Shown: positions 1 through 7,367, counted from the stretch's first letter. The stretch: 33,401 bases of DNA from Ardenticatenaceae bacterium (GCA_026989095.1 JALSKA010000009.1:1-33401); one strand, 5' to 3'. Notes: generated by a model from the sequence alone, not told the origin. A program made the numbers and translations.

Positions 1-343
1 TCACCTCTTCCCGGGATGGCACGTGGACTTGCACGCCATCCTGGAGAGGGGCTGCCTGGTTGACGGCCTCCGGGACCGCCTCGTCCGTCATCCCGCCGGC
101 GGCGGCCACAGCATCGACCACGCGGCTTCCGGCAGGCAGTTGGTAGACGCCGGGCTGCTTGACGGCGCCGCTCACGTACACGGTGAGGGGAACCGGCGTC
201 GGCGTGGGCGCCGGCGTGGGCTCCACCAGCACGAGGGGTTCGGCCGGCACACGCCACGCCCACCAGACCAGCGCGCCATTGACGCCCACCGAGACGACGA
301 GGACGAAGAGCGCCCAACGAACCATCTGGAAACGGTCGGCCAT
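1..343 (-). CDS. comEA: ComEA-like SLBB-domain protein, partial
   Basis: Read on the minus strand from ATG at 343; it runs off the window start, so the C-terminus is missing (114 codons seen). Residues about 8-30 form one hydrophobic segment (ALFVLVVSVGVNGALVWWAW), then a Pro/Thr linker (PTPAPTPTPVP), then an SLBB-type domain containing VYVSGAVKQPGVYQLPAG and a VDAVAAAGGMTDEA helix. This order is that of the N-terminal half of ComEA, the membrane-anchored DNA receptor of competence systems. The helix-hairpin-helix DNA-binding pair expected next would lie outside the window, so an SLBB-only export protein is the alternative. An AGGAG site sits 7 bases before the ATG, and a good promoter (393-421) precedes it. 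Confidence 0.8.
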   Translation of the reverse strand, partial: MADRFQMVRWALFVLVVSVGVNGALVWWAWRVPAEPLVLVEPTPAPTPTPVPLTVYVSGAVKQPGVYQLPAGSRVVDAVAAAGGMTDEAVPEAVNQAAPLQDGVQVHVPSREEV

Positions 344-392
344 GCGTCACTCCTGCCGCCGGTTTCTGCGCCGGGTAGCGTCCTCTGGCCGA

Positions 393-421
393 AGTGTAGC
401 CCGTTTCGTCCCTTTGCGCAA
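393..421 (-). promoter_or_regulatory. sigma-70-type promoter of the comEA-like gene
   Basis: On the minus strand TTGCGC (416-421), 17 bases, TACACT (393-398). The start site would fall near 386, giving a leader of about 43 bases before the ATG at 343. The rest of the 344-499 gap shows only a G/C-rich stretch and no clear terminator for the upstream nucleoside hydrolase. Confidence 0.55.
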
Positions 422-499
422 CCCCCCAGCCCCCTCCCCTTGCGTTGCCCCACCGGCGTGCCACCTCTCCGAAGCGGGGCAGTTCACGCGGGAAGCAGT

Positions 500-1420
500 C
501 TAGGTGAGGGCTCGTTCGAGCAAGGCGTTCACCGCGTCCATGTCGAGCTCGAAGACCACGTGGGCGTTGGGCGGCTCCGCGCCCACGCCGTGGTAGTCCA
601 CGACGGTCTGGCCACGGCAGTGGTGACCGCAGAGCTCGACCTGAACGGCGTGCCTCTCGGCCCGCCGCACGGCCTCGGGGGCCAGGGCGACGGCCGCGGC
701 CAGGGGATCGGGAACGGTGAAGCCGGGCAACTGGAAGGTGTGACGCAGGACGCCCTCGATGTGGCCGGTGATGGCCCGCACGAAGCGCGCCTTGGGCGTG
801 GGCAGGCGGACCAGCTCTTCCCAGCGGTCCCAGGGGATCAGGTGGTCGAGGGTTGTCTCCCAGGAGATGAGCCAGAGGTTGGCCCCGCTGTTGAGGACGA
901 TGTGGGCGGCCTCCGGGTCGGCCCAGAAGTTGTACTCGGCCGCTGGCGTCACGTTGCCCTGTCCGCGGATCGTGCCCCCCATGACCACAAGCCGCTCCAG
1001 GCGGGCGGGGAGTTCAGGGTCCAGGCGAAAGGCCAGGGCCACGTTGGTCAGCGGCCCCAGGGCCAAGAGCGTGAGATCAGCACACGTGCGGCCGGCCTCG
1101 ACGATGGCCAGGGCCGCGTGCACGTCGGCCACGGGGCGGGAAGAGGGCGGAAAGGCCGTGTTGCCCAGGCCGTCGGCCCCGTGGACGCCGCCGGCGTCCC
1201 GGTGCTCGCCGATGAGGGGGGTCGCACATCCCCGGTAGACGGGCACAGGCGGGGCGCCCACGGCGTCCAGGACCACCCCGATGTTGCGCATCACCTGGTC
1301 CAGGCCCACGTTGCCGGCCACACCGCAGATGCCCACGACCTCCACGTCCGGCGAGGCCAGCACCATCATCAGGGCCAGGGCATCGTCCACGCCCACGTCG
1401 GTGTCCACCATCACCCTCAT
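500..1420 (-). CDS. inosine-uridine preferring nucleoside hydrolase family protein
   Basis: 306 aa, usual length for the family. The N-terminal calcium-binding signature DTDVGVDDALAL is at residues 6-17; later conserved blocks are GPLTNVALAF and the MGGTIRGQGN / EYNFWADPEAA pair. The family cleaves the N-glycosidic bond of nucleosides to free base and ribose in salvage. The C-terminal block reads PDPLAAAVAL (about residue 240), where well-studied members have HDPLA: the aspartate metal ligand is kept but the histidine that helps the leaving base depart is a proline, so substrate preference may differ. The start ATG overlaps the upstream stop by ATGA, implying co-translation with the gene at 1417-2604. 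Confidence 0.9.
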   Translation of the reverse strand: MRVMVDTDVGVDDALALMMVLASPDVEVVGICGVAGNVGLDQVMRNIGVVLDAVGAPPVPVYRGCATPLIGEHRDAGGVHGADGLGNTAFPPSSRPVADVHAALAIVEAGRTCADLTLLALGPLTNVALAFRLDPELPARLERLVVMGGTIRGQGNVTPAAEYNFWADPEAAHIVLNSGANLWLISWETTLDHLIPWDRWEELVRLPTPKARFVRAITGHIEGVLRHTFQLPGFTVPDPLAAAVALAPEAVRRAERHAVQVELCGHHCRGQTVVDYHGVGAEPPNAHVVFELDMDAVNALLERALT

Positions 1421-2604
1421 GGCCCGTCGCCTCCGCCATCGGCCTCCACGGCCGTCAGCCGCCCCGTGGAAGTAAAACGGCGGTGGAGCTCATCGAAGGG
1501 CACCTGGCTGTAATACTGGGCGGGGTCCAAGCGCTCGTCCGGCGGCTCGGGCACCACGGGCCGGCGCGCGGCCTCTTGGATGGCGGCCAGGGCTGGCTTG
1601 GGCGTGCCGTCGGCCCGCACGAGGCCCATCGTCCGCTCGGCCGGCGCCACGTCCAGGGGCGGGCGCTGCCACAGGTCTCGGGCGTAGTCGCTCCACATCC
1701 ACCAGTAGAGCTCGGGAACGCCCAGCCGGCGCGCCACCAGCACCACCTCCGTGGCCCAAGCGGCCTGTTCGTCCTCGCTGAGGCCGGGCGCCCCGGGAGC
1801 GTGGGCGGTAGGCGCGCCCACAGCGTGAAGCAGGGGCACTTGGCCGGCCAGGGCCGCCACCAGCCGGACCACGAACTCGACGAAGGCCGGCGCCTGGGGA
1901 CGGCCGTCCGCGCCCTCGGGCAGGGCCGAGATGGCGGCCTGCCCCGCAATGCGGGCCACGTCGTTGACGCGCAGGCTGCTCTCTTCCCGCAGCTCCTTGG
2001 GCGAAGCGCCCATCCAGAGGGAAGCCCCGGGGGCACAGCGGCGCACGGCGCGCACCAGCGCCGAGAGCCAATTGCGGCCCTCCTGAGAATGCCCTAACGG
2101 GCGCCAACCGTCGCCAATGTGATGGCCCAGGTCCCAGGCGTGCAGGGCGGGGTGCGAGGCCAACGGGGTCACTACGCCCTCGACAAAGCGGTTCTGGGCC
2201 GCGGTCAGGGACGTGTCGCGCCAGATGTCGCGGATGTATCGCCGTTGCGGGCGCCTGCCGGCGAAGAGGTGCAGGCCGGCGGGCACCTCCCGTCCGCCGA
2301 GGGCCCACGGGGGCCAGAAGACCACGTTAGGGGCCACGGTGCCCGTGAACAGGGAGGGCACCACCCGGAGGGCGACCTGCTCGGCAGTGTCCAAGACCTG
2401 CTCCAGCCGGGCCACGGCGGACGTGTCCACGCGCTCGCGCTCCGGCTGGAAGTCCTCCCAGAGCAGAAAGAGGCGCACGGCCCGAAAGCCGGCCTCGGAG
2501 ATGGCCGCGAAATCGTCGGCCACCTCGGCCCGGTCGAACCGGCGCCACCACTCCACACCCTTGCGGGCCGGCCAGTAGTTCACTCCCAGGAGCATGTCCT
2601 CCAT
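1417..2604 (-). CDS. cellulase/mannanase-fold (GH5-like) protein lacking both catalytic glutamates
   Basis: 395 aa with no signal peptide. The layout is that of a clan GH-A (alpha/beta)8 barrel glycosidase: GVNYWPARKGVEWW at residues 7-20, VRLFLLWEDFQP at 43-54, AQNRFVEGVV at 136-145, HPALHAWDLG at 151-160 and LYWWMWSDYA near 305. Active relatives read WDLGNE at the fourth strand and QEFG at the seventh; here these read WDLGHH (161-162) and HAVG (260-263), so the acid/base and the nucleophile are both absent. It is probably a non-catalytic sugar- or nucleoside-binding relative, or has another chemistry. The ATG at 2604 has GAGGTGAGG upstream; a second ATG at 2595 is possible. It is coupled to the nucleoside hydrolase by a 4-base overlap. 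Confidence 0.75.
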   Translation of the reverse strand: MEDMLLGVNYWPARKGVEWWRRFDRAEVADDFAAISEAGFRAVRLFLLWEDFQPERERVDTSAVARLEQVLDTAEQVALRVVPSLFTGTVAPNVVFWPPWALGGREVPAGLHLFAGRRPQRRYIRDIWRDTSLTAAQNRFVEGVVTPLASHPALHAWDLGHHIGDGWRPLGHSQEGRNWLSALVRAVRRCAPGASLWMGASPKELREESSLRVNDVARIAGQAAISALPEGADGRPQAPAFVEFVVRLVAALAGQVPLLHAVGAPTAHAPGAPGLSEDEQAAWATEVVLVARRLGVPELYWWMWSDYARDLWQRPPLDVAPAERTMGLVRADGTPKPALAAIQEAARRPVVPEPPDERLDPAQYYSQVPFDELHRRFTSTGRLTAVEADGGGDGP

Positions 2605-2638
2605 AACCGCCTCACCTCACCGGTATCTGGGGGTTCCT

Positions 2639-2666
2639 ATTGTACTCCGTTTCACGAATTGACCAA
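2639..2666 (-). promoter_or_regulatory. candidate promoter of the GH5-like / nucleoside hydrolase operon
   Basis: On the minus strand TTGGTC (2661-2666), 16 bases, TACAAT (2639-2644); initiation would be near 2632, about 28 bases before the ATG. The -35 is weak. The divergent metallophosphoesterase must have its own promoter in the same 165-base gap, but I see no convincing pair for it (a TATCAT at 2732-2737 is the only -10-like word). Confidence 0.4.
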
Positions 2667-2769
2667 TTTCAACCAAACTCCGCTGTCAAACCCCCCGCCA
2701 AGTGGCGCTTTCTCTTCTGGACAACCTGTGCTATCATCGGAGCCGAACGCGAGGAGGAGCTGGTCGGCC

Positions 2770-3525
2770 ATGAGATATCTCATCATCTCCGACATCCACG
2801 CCAACTTGGTGGCCTTGGAGGCCGTCCTGGGGGTTGCCGAGGTTCAGGGGTTTGACGAGGTGTGGTGTCTTGGCGACATCGTGGGCTACGGGCCCGATCC
2901 CAACGAGTGTGTGGCCGCAGTCCGGGAGGTGGCGAGCATCGTGCTGGCCGGCAACCACGATTGGGCGGCCCTCGGCAAGTTGGACGTGAGCGACTTCAAC
3001 CCCGAGGCCCGCCAGGCCGTGGAGTGGACTCAGGAGCAGCTCAGCGACGAGAGCCGAGCCTATCTGGAGGAACTTCCCCCCCGCCTTGATCAGGTGGCCG
3101 AGCTCTTCACCCTGGCCCACGGGAGCCCCCGTCACCCCATCTGGGAATACATCGTCTACCCCTCGACGGCCGCCGAGAACTTCGACCACTTCGAGACGCC
3201 CTTCTGTTTAGTGGGCCACACCCACCAGCCGGTCCTCTTCCGCCGCGACCCGGAGGACGGCGCCGTCCAAGCGCTGATGCCCGCCCTCGAGTACCCCCTG
3301 CCCCTCCGCCGGGCGGCCGAGCAGGGCGTGCGCCTCATCATCAACCCGGGCTCGGTGGGCCAACCCCGTGACGGCGACCCGCGCGCCAGCTTCGCCATCT
3401 ACGACGCCGAGGCCGGCACTCTCTCCTACTACCGCGTGGCCTACGACGTCGCCGAGACCCAAGCCCGTATGCGCGCGGCCGGCCTGCCCGAACGCCTCGT
3501 GGCGCGGCTGGAGTACGGCTGGTAG
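2770..3525 (+). CDS. calcineurin-like metallophosphoesterase (YfcE/MJ0936-like)
   Basis: 251 aa from ATG 2770. All metal-binding blocks of the superfamily are present in order: SDIHAN (residues 7-12), GDIVGYG (about 36-42), GNHDW (about 60-64), an AHG block, and GHTHQP (about 151-156). The GDxxGYG version is typical of the compact bacterial phosphodiesterases related to MJ0936/YfcE; the natural substrate cannot be told from sequence. The frame is open further upstream, but a good AGGAGGA lies about 12 bases before 2770 and the protein motif starts immediately after this Met, which decides the start. The gene stands alone between divergent and downstream promoters. Confidence 0.9.
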   Translation: MRYLIISDIHANLVALEAVLGVAEVQGFDEVWCLGDIVGYGPDPNECVAAVREVASIVLAGNHDWAALGKLDVSDFNPEARQAVEWTQEQLSDESRAYLEELPPRLDQVAELFTLAHGSPRHPIWEYIVYPSTAAENFDHFETPFCLVGHTHQPVLFRRDPEDGAVQALMPALEYPLPLRRAAEQGVRLIINPGSVGQPRDGDPRASFAIYDAEAGTLSYYRVAYDVAETQARMRAAGLPERLVARLEYGW

Positions 3526-3581
3526 CGCCGGGCACCCGAGCACACCCGCCTGCAAACGACGATGCGTTCCCACACGCCATG

Positions 3582-3598
3582 AGGCGTTTGACACGCCT
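3582..3598 (+). promoter_or_regulatory. inverted repeat spanning the S1-gene -35 box
   Basis: AGGCGT (3582-3587), loop TTGAC, ACGCCT (3593-3598), followed by TTT. The -35 hexamer TTGACA starts in the loop. It may be a weak terminator for the metallophosphoesterase transcript or an operator over the promoter; the sequence alone does not decide. Confidence 0.4.
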
Positions 3599-3616
3599 TT
3601 TCCCTTCCAGTATAAT
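3588..3616 (+). promoter_or_regulatory. consensus sigma-70 promoter of the S1-domain gene
   Basis: TTGACA (3588-3593), exactly 17 bases, TATAAT (3611-3616): a perfect match to the vegetative sigma factor consensus, and the strongest promoter in the window. Transcription would start near 3622-3624, leaving an untranslated leader of about 285 bases before the S1 coding region. Confidence 0.85.
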
Positions 3617-3622
3617 ACGCCC

Positions 3623-3909
3623 ACACTTTGCCAGCCCGAAAAAGGGAGCCCGCTCGAGAGTGCTTTGCGCGTCGCGTTGGTATGGTGCCGCTTATGAACA
3701 GGTAAGGCCGCACTCACGGCGACAATCCAAAGCGGTCCACCGACAAAGCGCGTCCGCTGTGGCGCGCTTTGTCGGTGAGAGGGAGCACTCCGTGAACGAC
3801 TCGGGCACCATCGGCTCGCACAGCGGTGGACGGCCGAGTCGTTCTGTTCTCCAGACGGGACCCCGGGGTGGCAGAGGAAAACTTCTTTCAAGGAAATGAG
3901 GTGCCAAAG
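3623..3909 (+). ncRNA. long structured 5' leader RNA of the S1-domain gene
   Basis: No protein-coding gene fits here. Hairpin A: 15 perfect base pairs, 3738-3752 with 3763-3777, apical loop of 10. Hairpin B: 11 perfect base pairs, 3794-3804 with 3834-3844, enclosing a 29-base loop. Bases 3754-3761 (CCGCTGTG) in loop A are the exact reverse complement of 3819-3826 (CACAGCGG) in loop B, so the two can kiss. A competing 8-bp helix joins 3735-3742 (GTCCACCG) to 3824-3831 (CGGTGGAC) and would break hairpin A's base. Upstream, GAGTGC (3658-3663) could pair with GCACTC at either 3710-3715 or 3785-3790. There is no U-run after the hairpins, so this is not a simple terminator. I recognise no known riboswitch class; an S1 autoregulatory leader is the simplest guess. 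Confidence 0.6.
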
Positions 3910-5166
3910 GTGAACGAATTTACAGGAGCCCAGCAGGACAAAGAGACGTCGCCGATGTGGCAATATCTGGAACACGAGGAGTACAATTACCAGGCACCGT
4001 CCCCGGGGGACATCCGTGAAGGGGTCATTCTCAAGAAGACGAACTACGAAGTTCTCGTTGACTTGGGCCTGAAGCGCGAGGCCGTGGTGCCCTACCGGGA
4101 CATCCAGAAGCTCTCCCCCGAGGAGTTCGAGGCCTTGGCCGAGGGCGAACGGGTGCGGGTCTTCATCCTGCCCAACGAGGACGAGGAGGGGCGCCGTCTC
4201 GTCTCCATCAACTTGGCCCGCGTCCGCGAGGATTGGGAACGGGCCAAGGCCATGCACGAGGCGGGCGAGCTCTTCGAGGGCGAGGTCATCGGCGCCAACA
4301 AGGGCGGAGTGATCGTGGCCTTCGGCAGGCTGCGGGGCTTCGTGCCGGCCTCCCAGCTCGTCCGGCTCCCGCCCCAGCGCGAAGGGCAATCCCACCAGGA
4401 GCGGCTCAAGGGCCTTGTGGGCCGGCAGTTGACCGTGAAGGTCATCGAAGTGGACCCCCGTCGTCGCCGCCTCATCCTCTCCGAACGAGCAGCCCACCGC
4501 GAGCGGCGGGCCGCCCAGCGCGAGAAGCTGTTGGCCGAGCTCCAGCCCGGCGACGTGCGCCGGGGCACGGTGACCAACCTGCAATCCTTCGGCGCCTTCG
4601 TGGACCTCGGGGGCGCGGACGGGCTCATCCACGTCAGCGAGTTGGCCTGGTACCGGGTGAAGCACCCCCGTGAGGTGCTCCAGGTGGGCCAGGAGGTCGA
4701 AGTCTACGTGCTTAACGTGGACCGGGAGGAGAACCGTATTGCCCTCAGCCTCAAGCGCCTCCAGCCCGACCCGTGGATGCAGGTGGCCCAGAAGTACAAC
4801 CGTGGGGACACCATCGAGGTGGAGATCACCAACGTGACCAGCTTCGGTGCCTTTGCTCGCGTCGAAGAGGGCGTCGAGGGGCTGATTCACGTCTCGGAGC
4901 TCTCCCACGAGCCCGTCGAGAGCCCAGCCCAAGTCGTCCGTCGTGGCCAGCGGCTGCGGGTGCAGATCATCAGCATCGACCCGGACCGACAGCGCATTGG
5001 GCTGAGCCTGAAGCGCGTCGAGGAGCAGGCCTTTCCGGAGCCAGAGGGCAGTGAGGTGGATGCCCGGCCGGCGGAGGAAGAGGCGCCCTCCGGCCACGGC
5101 GATGTCCCCCAGGAGCAGGCCGACGACAACCACGCCGTGGCCGCCGGCCTCAACGCCGAACAGTGA
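3910..5166 (+). CDS. rpsA: S1 RNA-binding domain protein (short ribosomal protein S1 type)
   Basis: 418 aa from GTG 3910. There are four S1 (OB-fold) domains at about residues 33-104, 118-192, 212-283 and 297-369, the third and fourth carrying the classic SFGAF...GLIHVSEL core, then an acidic Glu/Pro-rich tail. Four domains is the form seen outside Proteobacteria, where full S1 has six; such proteins help mRNA bind the 30S subunit. Start choice: GAGGTG at 3898-3903 lies 6 bases before GTG 3910; GTG 3901 and ATG 3955 are alternatives. The gene lies behind a consensus promoter and a structured leader, upstream of rpsU, which supports a ribosomal role. Confidence 0.85.
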   Translation: MNEFTGAQQDKETSPMWQYLEHEEYNYQAPSPGDIREGVILKKTNYEVLVDLGLKREAVVPYRDIQKLSPEEFEALAEGERVRVFILPNEDEEGRRLVSINLARVREDWERAKAMHEAGELFEGEVIGANKGGVIVAFGRLRGFVPASQLVRLPPQREGQSHQERLKGLVGRQLTVKVIEVDPRRRRLILSERAAHRERRAAQREKLLAELQPGDVRRGTVTNLQSFGAFVDLGGADGLIHVSELAWYRVKHPREVLQVGQEVEVYVLNVDREENRIALSLKRLQPDPWMQVAQKYNRGDTIEVEITNVTSFGAFARVEEGVEGLIHVSELSHEPVESPAQVVRRGQRLRVQIISIDPDRQRIGLSLKRVEEQAFPEPEGSEVDARPAEEEAPSGHGDVPQEQADDNHAVAAGLNAEQ

Positions 5167-5309
5167 GCCTTGGCGGGAGCAGACGGCGTTCTTCCAAGCC
5201 CTGCACAGCGTGGCGGGCCGGCATCCTGCCGCGCGTGGGCCGAGATGGATGCAGGTGATGTCGGTTCCAGTGAAGCGGCGAATTCAAACAACGGGGAGGT
5301 GAGAAAGAC

Positions 5310-5528
5310 GTGACTGTACGACTGCGCCCAGGTGAGAGCCCGGAAAGTCTTCTGAAGCGCTTCCGCAAGGAAGTCTCGCAGGCCAGGATTCTCAGCACAT
5401 ACCGCCGAAAACGGTGGTTTATCAGCAAGAGCGAGCAGCGCCGCAAGGACCGCAAGAAGGCGCTGCGCAAGCTGCGCCGCAAGCTCGCCCGGCAGCAGCA
5501 GCGGCTCCAGCAGCGCCATCGCCGGTGA
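5310..5528 (+). CDS. rpsU: 30S ribosomal protein S21
   Basis: 72 aa, very basic, starting with MTVRLRPGESPESLLKRFRK and carrying the RRKRWFISKSEQRRKDRKKA core of bacterial S21; the C-terminus is a Lys/Arg/Gln-rich helix. S21 binds the 30S platform near the 3' end of 16S rRNA. The start is GTG 5310 with GGGGAGGTGA at 5293-5302, about 7 bases away. The 143-base gap after the S1 gene shows only a weak G/C hairpin and no clear promoter, so read-through from the S1 promoter is plausible. A strong terminator follows. Confidence 0.93.
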   Translation: MTVRLRPGESPESLLKRFRKEVSQARILSTYRRKRWFISKSEQRRKDRKKALRKLRRKLARQQQRLQQRHRR

Positions 5529-5546
5529 GGTGTGCCGGCCCCTCGC

Positions 5547-6506
5547 TCAAGGCCCTCGATTCGGTCGAGGGCTTTTTTCGTCCGCCCTGCTGCCCACGTG
5601 GTGGAGCACGAAGGGCACCACGTCGGTAATCTGCCGGATCTCCGGCGCGTCAGGTGCCACCCGGCCCCACACCAGCACGGGCACCGGGTTGTGTGTGTGC
5701 CTGTTGGTGCTCAGGTCCTCGCAATTGCCGTGGTCGCTGGCAACCAGCACCAAAGTCTCCTCGGGATCGGCGTTCGCCAGGAGGCCGGCCAGCAGGCGGT
5801 CCACCAGCTCCACCACCCGGATGGCCCACGCCATATCCCGGCGGTGGCCGGCGTGGTCGGTCTGAAAGAACTCGAAGGCCGTCAGCGTGTGGGCGCGGGC
5901 CAGCTTGGCCAAGCGGGCGCCGGCTTCTTCGGGCGATATGATGGGAATGGTTGGGGCCACGCGGTTCCAGCGCTCGTTGGTCACGAAGGCGGAGACGGCC
6001 AAGCCTTGCTGGAGCTCGTGAAGGCCCCGAAGCCGAATGCCGGCGGCCAGGGCAGCCCTCGTCATCGTGGTGCGCCGGGCTCGTCCCCGGGCCAGGCGTT
6101 CGAGGTAGTGGGGAGGAAAGGCGTTGGCCAACGTCACCGTGCCGCCCAGCGCCCGCACGCGGACGAAGAGGCTGTGCTGTCGGAGCACAGGGTGGAGGGG
6201 GGCCGGCGGGAACGGGCCCTCGTGGCGCCCCAACAGGCGGGCCGCGTTCACCCCCGTGAGCAGGCTGGTGGTGCCGGTGCCGCTCTGGGGCAGGCCCGGC
6301 ACGCCCAGGGAGGCGTCGGCCGCGTAGAGGCGCGCGCCGTTGGCCCGCCACCACAGGCCCACGTCGGCCCTCTGCCCCTCGATCACAGGCCACCCGCGCC
6401 CGAAGAGCATCTGCCACGTCCTCCGGGACGCCACCAGAAAGGGGTTCACCTGTGGGTCGGGAGGGCCAATGCCCACTCCGTCCAGGAAGACGAACATCAC
6501 GCCCAC
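5547..6506 (-). CDS. alkaline phosphatase superfamily metalloenzyme (phosphopentomutase/PGM-like)
   Basis: 319 aa. Motifs of the superfamily appear in order: FLDGVGIG with the first aspartate (residues 7-14), SGTGTTSLLTG with the Ser/Thr nucleophile (about 95-105), TDHAGH (about 216-221), SDHGNCED (about 256-263) and THNPVPV (about 269-275), giving the usual two-metal site. It belongs to the small metalloenzyme branch related to cofactor-independent phosphoglycerate mutase and phosphopentomutase; a specific substrate cannot be assigned. The start is GTG 6506 (GGTGGAG just upstream); GTG 6500 or ATG 6497 are alternatives. The gene is convergent with rpsU and divergent from the ECF sigma gene. 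Confidence 0.82.
   Translation of the reverse strand: MGVMFVFLDGVGIGPPDPQVNPFLVASRRTWQMLFGRGWPVIEGQRADVGLWWRANGARLYAADASLGVPGLPQSGTGTTSLLTGVNAARLLGRHEGPFPPAPLHPVLRQHSLFVRVRALGGTVTLANAFPPHYLERLARGRARRTTMTRAALAAGIRLRGLHELQQGLAVSAFVTNERWNRVAPTIPIISPEEAGARLAKLARAHTLTAFEFFQTDHAGHRRDMAWAIRVVELVDRLLAGLLANADPEETLVLVASDHGNCEDLSTNRHTHNPVPVLVWGRVAPDAPEIRQITDVVPFVLHHVGSRADEKSPRPNRGP
5552..5578 (+). terminator. Rho-independent terminator after rpsU
   Basis: Stem GCCCTCGA (5552-5559), loop TTCGG, TCGAGGGC (5565-5572), then six T (5573-5578). It lies inside the last codons of the convergent gene at 5547-6506, whose 3' end is thus shared with the terminator. Confidence 0.9.
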
Positions 6507-6582
6507 GTCTCCACCACCCTCGATCCGCTTCGTCTCACCTCTCGGTCGCAGATTGGAGCTTTTCGCCGACGGCCGGGCATGC

Positions 6583-6588
6583 TACAAT
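6583..6588 (+). promoter_or_regulatory. possible -10 element upstream of the ECF sigma gene
   Basis: TACAAT lies in the 208-base divergent gap; there is no acceptable -35 at 16-18 bases (TTGGAG is 24 bases away). It would give a leader of about 120 bases. This is weak evidence, and the sigma factor may instead use its own, unrecognised promoter. Confidence 0.25.
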
Positions 6589-6714
6589 ACCACCCCGCGA
6601 TCCCATGGCTGTGTGGCCTTCGGAGACGTGAGCTTCCGGGCCAGATGGCATTCGCGGACACGGCGCCGGGGCTCCCAGGACCACGTAACTTTTCCCCCGG
6701 CGGAGGGTTTTCAC

Positions 6715-7323
6715 ATGCAAACGCCCGGCCCTGCTTCGCAATCCAGTGGCCAGAGCGGCCCGAACCGGGAACACGAGCTCATCGAGCGGGCCAAGCACGA
6801 CCGCCACGCCTTTGGCGAGCTGTACGAGCGATACGTGGACCGCGTCTACCAGTACATTTACTACCGGGTCGGCAACCAACAGGACGCCGAAGACCTCACA
6901 GCACGGGTCTTCTTCCGGGTGTTGGAAGCCCTCCCACGCTACCGCTGCGGTCGGGCGCCCTTCGAGGCCTGGCTCTTCAAGATCGCCCGCAACTTGGTCT
7001 CGAACTGGCACCGCGACCAGAAACAGCGGCGCCTGATCTCCCTGGAGGACATGCCCCTCCTCCAACGCCTGGTCGATCACGAACCTCCTGACCGCATTGC
7101 CGAGCGCCGAGACGAGTACGAACAGCTGTACCGGGCCATCCGAACGCTGGCCGAGGACCGGCAAACCCTCCTCTACCTGAAGTTCATGGAGGGCATGAGC
7201 AACGCCGAGATCGGCGAAGTCCTCGGCAAGAGCGAGGGCGCCGTGAAGGCCCTCTACAACCGCACGCTCCACACCCTGCGGCGCGAGCTGCGCAAGCGGG
7301 GCGTGCGCTTCAGATCCCGCTGA
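6715..7323 (+). CDS. ECF-type RNA polymerase sigma factor
   Basis: 202 aa from ATG 6715 (GGAGG at 6702-6706, 8 bases before). Sigma region 2 is at about residues 30-95, with AFGELYERYVDRVYQYIYYRVGN followed by QDAEDLTARVFFRVLEALPRY. Sigma region 4 is at about 138-195, with the helix-turn-helix MSNAEIGEVLGKSEGAVKAL. There is no sigma region 1.1 or 3, so this is group 4 (ECF). The open frame extends upstream to 6340, but that part is antisense to the neighbouring gene and has no homology-like features. It is followed after 44 bases by a small membrane protein likely to be its regulator. Confidence 0.92.
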   Translation: MQTPGPASQSSGQSGPNREHELIERAKHDRHAFGELYERYVDRVYQYIYYRVGNQQDAEDLTARVFFRVLEALPRYRCGRAPFEAWLFKIARNLVSNWHRDQKQRRLISLEDMPLLQRLVDHEPPDRIAERRDEYEQLYRAIRTLAEDRQTLLYLKFMEGMSNAEIGEVLGKSEGAVKALYNRTLHTLRRELRKRGVRFRSR

Positions 7324-7367
7324 GCCGATGGCCCCGCTGTGGGTCACCATTCGAGGAGGTTGCCCTG

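Noticed and set aside
3682-3705. Tiny open frame (8 codons with stop) in the S1 leader
   Set aside because: No ribosome-binding site; the peptide has no codon run suggestive of attenuation.
3860-3869. Palindrome ACCCCGGGGT before the S1 gene
   Set aside because: No loop is left for a hairpin and no known binding site; a common by-product of GC-rich sequence.
3896-3913. Five-codon ATG frame whose TGA overlaps the S1 GTG start
   Set aside because: The only purine-rich site is 2 bases from the ATG, too close; more likely the GAGGTG it contains is the Shine-Dalgarno of the S1 gene.
3208-5133. 641-codon open frame antisense to the S1 gene
   Set aside because: Antisense to S1 motifs and spans the S1 promoter; no homology-like blocks.
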